Shown here one piece after another: positions 60,757 to 64,000 of a stretch of 64,000 bases of DNA. Every line of letters begins with the position of its first letter. Positions within the stretch are counted from its first letter, which is position 1. The notes below the pieces were generated by a model, which ran no database searches, was not told the origin of the DNA, and saw only the letters and a program-made list of their open reading frames with translations. Source of the stretch: Rhodospirillales bacterium (GTDB taxonomy: Bacteria; Pseudomonadota; Alphaproteobacteria; Rhodospirillales; UBA2165); the NCBI GenBank assembly GCA_022823235.1, contig JAJDXO010000030.1:1-64000 (forward strand). The letters are read 5' to 3'. The translations under genes and the position numbers were made by a program.

Positions 60757-61515
60757 CTACCTCTGGGCGGAAACATAAGTCCAAGGAATGGAGAAATAGA
60801 AGTTGGCTGCGTTGTTGAGGTCATTCAGGTCATTTAGCCAACGTTCGAGTTCACTTTCTGAAACACCGAATTTTTTAGCGACGGATTGTATTTGAGTTAG
60901 GTAATTCCGCGCGTAGCTTGAGTCGCCCAATTCCAAATCGACAAAAATCCTCGTTTCCGTTCGCACTGTGCGGAACCTGGAGCCGGCGAATATGCCGGGG
61001 AGTTTTCGGCCCATCTCTCCGTCGGATTGCGGCATCCAATCCTGAGTGTAATCCGCGTAGCCCTGCACGATCTTCCTGGTGGTTGAGGAATACGAGCTAT
61101 TGAGAACAACGGCGCCGAAGTCCTTGTGGCTGGCCAGAAAGGTGCCGCCGGGTTTCAGCAATCTCCAAACTTGGTCGATCAACCGCGCCTTCTCGGTGAT
61201 GCATTCGAATACGTCGTGGCAAATAACCGCGTCAAATTGTTCGCTATCTAACTCAATTTCCTTCTCGATATCGGCCTGTATGAGACGAAGCTGGCCCTGG
61301 GAGATGGCCTCGGCGTTAGTTTCTCTGGCCTGATCCAGGAGATCGGCACTTATATCTATACCGGTCAATTGGCGGCAGGCGGGGATAATCGTCGGAAATA
61401 GTTTGCCGTTGCCGCATCCCAAATCGAGTACCGCATGGTCAGCCGATATACCGGCGATCTCGATGCTCGCTGTGGCCAGGTAGCCCGGTCCAAATCCCTG
61501 ATTAAGAGATTCCAT
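60757..61515 (-). CDS. Class I SAM-dependent methyltransferase
   Basis: 252 residues from ATG 61515 (a GTG directly before it is an alternative). SAM motif I is AVLDLGCGNGKLFP, motif II DAVICHDVFECI, and LLKPGGTFLASHKDFG follows. The C-terminal 60 residues are polar, Asn/Asp-rich (LNDLNDLNNAANFYF). The codon use is less GC-rich than its neighbours, suggesting later arrival. No ribosome site is seen. It is convergent with EamA copy 2. Substrate unknown. Confidence 0.88.
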   Translation of the reverse strand: MESLNQGFGPGYLATASIEIAGISADHAVLDLGCGNGKLFPTIIPACRQLTGIDISADLLDQARETNAEAISQGQLRLIQADIEKEIELDSEQFDAVICHDVFECITEKARLIDQVWRLLKPGGTFLASHKDFGAVVLNSSYSSTTRKIVQGYADYTQDWMPQSDGEMGRKLPGIFAGSRFRTVRTETRIFVDLELGDSSYARNYLTQIQSVAKKFGVSESELERWLNDLNDLNNAANFYFSIPWTYVSAQR

Positions 61516-61579
61516 CACTGTACTTGCAGGTTGAAGTTGGATTGCGTGTAAGCGGGAAAGTACATATCGAAAATCCAGA

Positions 61580-61616
61580 TAAAGAAAAAGCCCGGCCTCC
61601 CGAAAGAGACCGGGCT
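61580..61616 (-). terminator. Intrinsic terminator of the RDGEQ-motif lyase/synthase gene
   Basis: Read on the minus strand: stem AGCCCGGTCTC / GAGGCCGGGCT with one mismatch and a short loop, followed by TTTTTCTTT. It lies 23 bases after the gene's stop codon. Confidence 0.85.
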
Positions 61617-61638
61617 CCCTGGTGAACTTGGAGTGGAA

Positions 61639-62871
61639 CTAGTCCTGCTTCAAGTTCTCTTCCGCAAAGGCGCGGAACTCGTCGTCGGTCATCAGCCGCT
61701 TGTGCTTCAGGCCCCAGTTCTTGATGTCCATGAGGAGCGCCATGGCGCTTTCCTCGGTATAGGTAAACTGGAACTTGTCGAGATAGTGCTTCACGTTGTC
61801 GATGCCGCAGCCCTTGCCGATGACGGCGATGGGGTCGGCCTGGCCGACCATCGAGGGGCGGAACGGCACGACGGTGGTGAGATCCTCGCCGACGCCGCAA
61901 TTCAACAGCCAGGTGGCGATGATGCCGCTCTCGATCTTGAACAAATCGTCGCCGACGATCGGCCGGTTGCGGGGCACGACGGCGCCGGATACTTCGGCGA
62001 CCATGTCGGCCAGCTCCTTGAACTTCTCGGTCTTGATGCCGCAATCGACGCCGTAGAGGGTTTTGAGCGCCATCACGGTCTCTTCCATGGGCACGTTGCC
62101 GGCACGCTCGCCCAGGCCCAGAACCGTGGACTGGATGACCTCGACGCCTTCGGCGACGGCCATGATGGTGTTGGCGACGCCGAGACCGTAATCCATGTGG
62201 AAGTGGGCCTCGAGCGGCACATCCGGGAACCGCTTCTTCACCTCGCGGACGAAGTACGGCATGGCGTGCACGGACGTGACGCCCATGGTGTCGACCAGCG
62301 CGAGGCCGTCCATGTGGCCTTCGTTGCCGACCTTCTCGATCAGGTCCATCACCCAGTTCAGATCGGACCGGGTAAAGTCGATCGGGAAGAACACCACTTC
62401 CAGGCCCTGGTCATGGGCGAACTTGGTGCTCTCGATGGAGAGGTCGATGGCCCGCTCCAGTTCCCAGCGGTAGCCTTTTTCGATCAGGTGCTGGGAGGAC
62501 GGGACCTCCATGATCACGCCGCCGACGCCGGCGTCGACGGCGCGCTTGACGTCGTCGACCATGCAGCGGGCGAAGGAATAGATCTTGGGGCCGAAGTCGC
62601 GCTTGGCGAGGTCCTGAACCACGCGGGCGTCGTCGGGGGAGACCACCGGCATGCCGGCTTCGATCCGGTGGACGCCGGCCTCGGCGAGGCCCTCGGCGAT
62701 ACGGATCTTGTCGTCGTAATCGAAGGCGAGACCGGCCTGCTGCTCGCCGTCACGGAGCGTGACGTCGTGAATGCGGACCTGCTCGGGGAACTTCCAGTCC
62801 TTGGTCACTTCGTCGGCGAAGTTCCAGGGGCTGGTAAACCAATCGTCGGAAATCCATGGGGTGTCGGGCAT
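61639..62871 (-). CDS. HMG-CoA lyase/isopropylmalate synthase-like TIM-barrel protein
   Basis: 410 residues. N-terminal barrel with IHDVTLRDGEQQAGLAFDYDDK (RDGEQ, the substrate/metal signature), GIIMEVPSS-type strand and AHFHMDYGLGVAN with the metal-binding His-x-His pair; LGERAGNVPMEETVM is the G-x-G-E-R-A-G-N loop of the isopropylmalate/homocitrate synthase branch. The C-terminal regulatory domain of LeuA is absent. It could join or cleave an acyl-CoA and a keto acid; the exact reaction cannot be told. An intrinsic terminator follows. Confidence 0.88.
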   Translation of the reverse strand: MPDTPWISDDWFTSPWNFADEVTKDWKFPEQVRIHDVTLRDGEQQAGLAFDYDDKIRIAEGLAEAGVHRIEAGMPVVSPDDARVVQDLAKRDFGPKIYSFARCMVDDVKRAVDAGVGGVIMEVPSSQHLIEKGYRWELERAIDLSIESTKFAHDQGLEVVFFPIDFTRSDLNWVMDLIEKVGNEGHMDGLALVDTMGVTSVHAMPYFVREVKKRFPDVPLEAHFHMDYGLGVANTIMAVAEGVEVIQSTVLGLGERAGNVPMEETVMALKTLYGVDCGIKTEKFKELADMVAEVSGAVVPRNRPIVGDDLFKIESGIIATWLLNCGVGEDLTTVVPFRPSMVGQADPIAVIGKGCGIDNVKHYLDKFQFTYTEESAMALLMDIKNWGLKHKRLMTDDEFRAFAEENLKQD

Positions 62872-63045
62872 TATTCTTCTCCTCGGGCGCCCGCGCGTCT
62901 ACGCGGGCCAGACAGCAATCGGCAAAATAAATTTGAACTTATCCTCGCCGGGCGAAACGCGGCGGGAATCTAGGGAACGGGTTAGTGGGAGTCAACGCGG
63001 AAGCCCGTTGCGGAATCAACGGTTCCGCACCCCGGAGACCGCGGC

Positions 63046-63813
63046 TCAGACCGCGGTGTAGCCGCCGTCGACCAGAAGCTCGATACCGGTGACGAAACTG
63101 GCCTCGTCGCTCGCCAGAAACACGGCCCCGGCGGCGATTTCCTCGGGCTCGCCCAACCGGCCCATCAGCGTGTTGGCGTTGGCCTGCGCCTCTTCCTTGC
63201 TCGGCCACTGGCTGAAGAATCGCTCATCGGCGGTCGGCCCGGGGGACAGGGCATTGGCGCGGATGCCGTCCTTGGCGTGATCGACGGCCAGCGCCTTGGC
63301 GAGGCTGACCATGGCGCCCTTCTGGGAAGCGTACCAGGTGCGGCCGGGTTTGGGGGCGAAGGCGAGCTGCGAGGCCACCAGGATGATGCTGCCGCCGCCA
63401 CGGTCACCGGCGCCGGCGGCCATGACCGGAACCGCGTGCTTGGCGAGCAGGAACGGGCCCGTCTGGTTTACGTCGATGCTTTTCTTCCACTCCCCGACGG
63501 GAAGGTCCGGGGCCGGCTGGTAGGGGGCGTCGTAGATCGCGGAGGCGACGACCGTCGTCAGTCCGCCGAATTCGCGCTCGGCCATCTCGACCGCACGGAC
63601 CGCCGTTTCTTCGAGGGACACGTCGCCGATCAGGGCCGCGGCCCTGCCGCCTGCCTCGAGGATGGCGTTCTTGACCTCGCGGGCCGCGGCCTCGTTGAGA
63701 TCGACCAGCACCACCGCCGCGCCCTCGGCCGCAAACGACCTCGCGATAGCGCCGCCGATGCCGCCGCCGGCGCCCGTCACGATCGCAACCTTGTTCTCCA
63801 GCCGTCCACTCAT
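63046..63813 (-). CDS. SDR-family oxidoreductase
   Basis: 255 residues from MSGRLENKVAIVTGAGGGIGGAI; an ATG nine codons upstream (63840) is an alternative. NAD loop TGAGGGIGGA, catalytic Ser in LVASQLAFAP and Tyr/Lys in WYASQKGAMVSLAKAL are all present, and the SPGPTADERFF loop and C-terminal GIELLVDGGYTAV complete a classical SDR. Substrate unknown. It lies 175 bases upstream of the RDGEQ gene in the same direction and could be co-transcribed. Confidence 0.92.
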   Translation of the reverse strand: MSGRLENKVAIVTGAGGGIGGAIARSFAAEGAAVVLVDLNEAAAREVKNAILEAGGRAAALIGDVSLEETAVRAVEMAEREFGGLTTVVASAIYDAPYQPAPDLPVGEWKKSIDVNQTGPFLLAKHAVPVMAAGAGDRGGGSIILVASQLAFAPKPGRTWYASQKGAMVSLAKALAVDHAKDGIRANALSPGPTADERFFSQWPSKEEAQANANTLMGRLGEPEEIAAGAVFLASDEASFVTGIELLVDGGYTAV

Positions 63814-63897
63814 GTCCTTGCGTCCGAAAGTGATGTTCATCCGGGATTTAGCTTCTAAACTTCGGGCGGACAATGGCGAAATTCCGGGGAGGGGTCC

Positions 63898-64000
63898 TTG
63901 AGCGGATTTGACCGAGACACCATTCGCGCGCGGTTTCAGGCCGAGCGGGAAGCGGGCCGCGCCATCTACGATGCGCTCTGCGGCACCGGCATCACCGCCA
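63898..64000 (+). CDS. Partial gene at window end, possibly PEP hydrolase-family TIM barrel
   Basis: An open frame starts at TTG 63898 after a strong GGGGAGGGG site and runs to the window end without a stop (34 codons). The residues FDRDTIRARFQAEREAGRAI and then CGTGITA resemble the N-terminus of the PEP hydrolase/Tm-1-like barrel family (R..I..RF...I..G.PI....GTG.TA). This assignment is tentative because only the first strand is visible. It is divergent from the SDR gene. Confidence 0.4.
   Translation, partial: MSGFDRDTIRARFQAEREAGRAIYDALCGTGITA

Overview
This window is chromosomal DNA from a GC-rich alphaproteobacterium, probably of the Rhodospirillales type; the lineage is inferred from gene content and order, not from a marker tree. 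The evidence is a block around hemE that is known to flank the alphaproteobacterial replication origin (dnaQ-coaE-aroE-maf-ppsR / gap / hemE-hemH-hemJ-rho), plus his-hslVU, murA-hisGD-UPF0262-infA-maf-RNase G-yacG, GapR and Tim44-like/SecB genes. Almost every gene is ordinary chromosomal housekeeping. No integrase, transposase, phage structural gene or CRISPR array was seen.

Layout. 1-3750: BON-domain lipoprotein, gshB, comM. 3791-7723 (minus strand): HIT protein and the histidine genes hisE-F-A-H and hisB. 7868-9733: the HslVU protease. 9730-13298: an AT-rich accessory island inserted exactly at the hslU stop codon. It holds a dCTP-deaminase-like enzyme, a cytosolic M48-like zinc metallopeptidase, two unrecognised proteins and a long AT-rich regulatory gap with a helically phased repeat array. 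13312-21729 (mostly minus): XRE regulator, Smr, MltA, Tim44-like, FxsA, SecB, then dnaQ-coaE-aroE-maf-ppsR as a tightly overlapping run. 21730-22202: candidate oriC, with transcription diverging away from it. 22203-26351: late haem synthesis (hemE, hemH, hemJ) and rho.

26352-45120: mixed metabolism. It includes quinone reductase, Ogt, acetyltransferase, two N-formylglutamate amidohydrolase homologues, cupin and VOC proteins, rpmJ, the glycolate oxidase genes glcDEF, a saccharopine-dehydrogenase-like gene broken by a frameshift, GapR, a GCS2-type ligase, two tRNAs (Val-GAC and Thr-GGT) and an EgtD-like methyltransferase. 45307-53118: murA-hisG-hisD-UPF0262-phosphatase-infA-maf-RNase G-yacG-DUF427. 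53397-64000: catabolic-looking genes: CoA-transferase pair, Gfo/Idh/MocA oxidoreductase, an unusual M24 peptidase homologue, a PEP/pyruvate-binding phosphotransferase-like protein, an extradiol dioxygenase, an EamA transporter, a methyltransferase, a RDGEQ-motif aldolase/synthase, an SDR, and the start of a further gene cut by the window end.

Two families of dispersed hairpin-rich repeats fill most gaps longer than about 250 bases. The most interesting unexplained material is the 9.7-13.3 kb island. Next come two separate arrays with an exact 10-bp period (12581-12620 and 31471-31550), the M24/PEP-transfer/dioxygenase neighbourhood at 56-60 kb, and the covarying stems of the repeat families.
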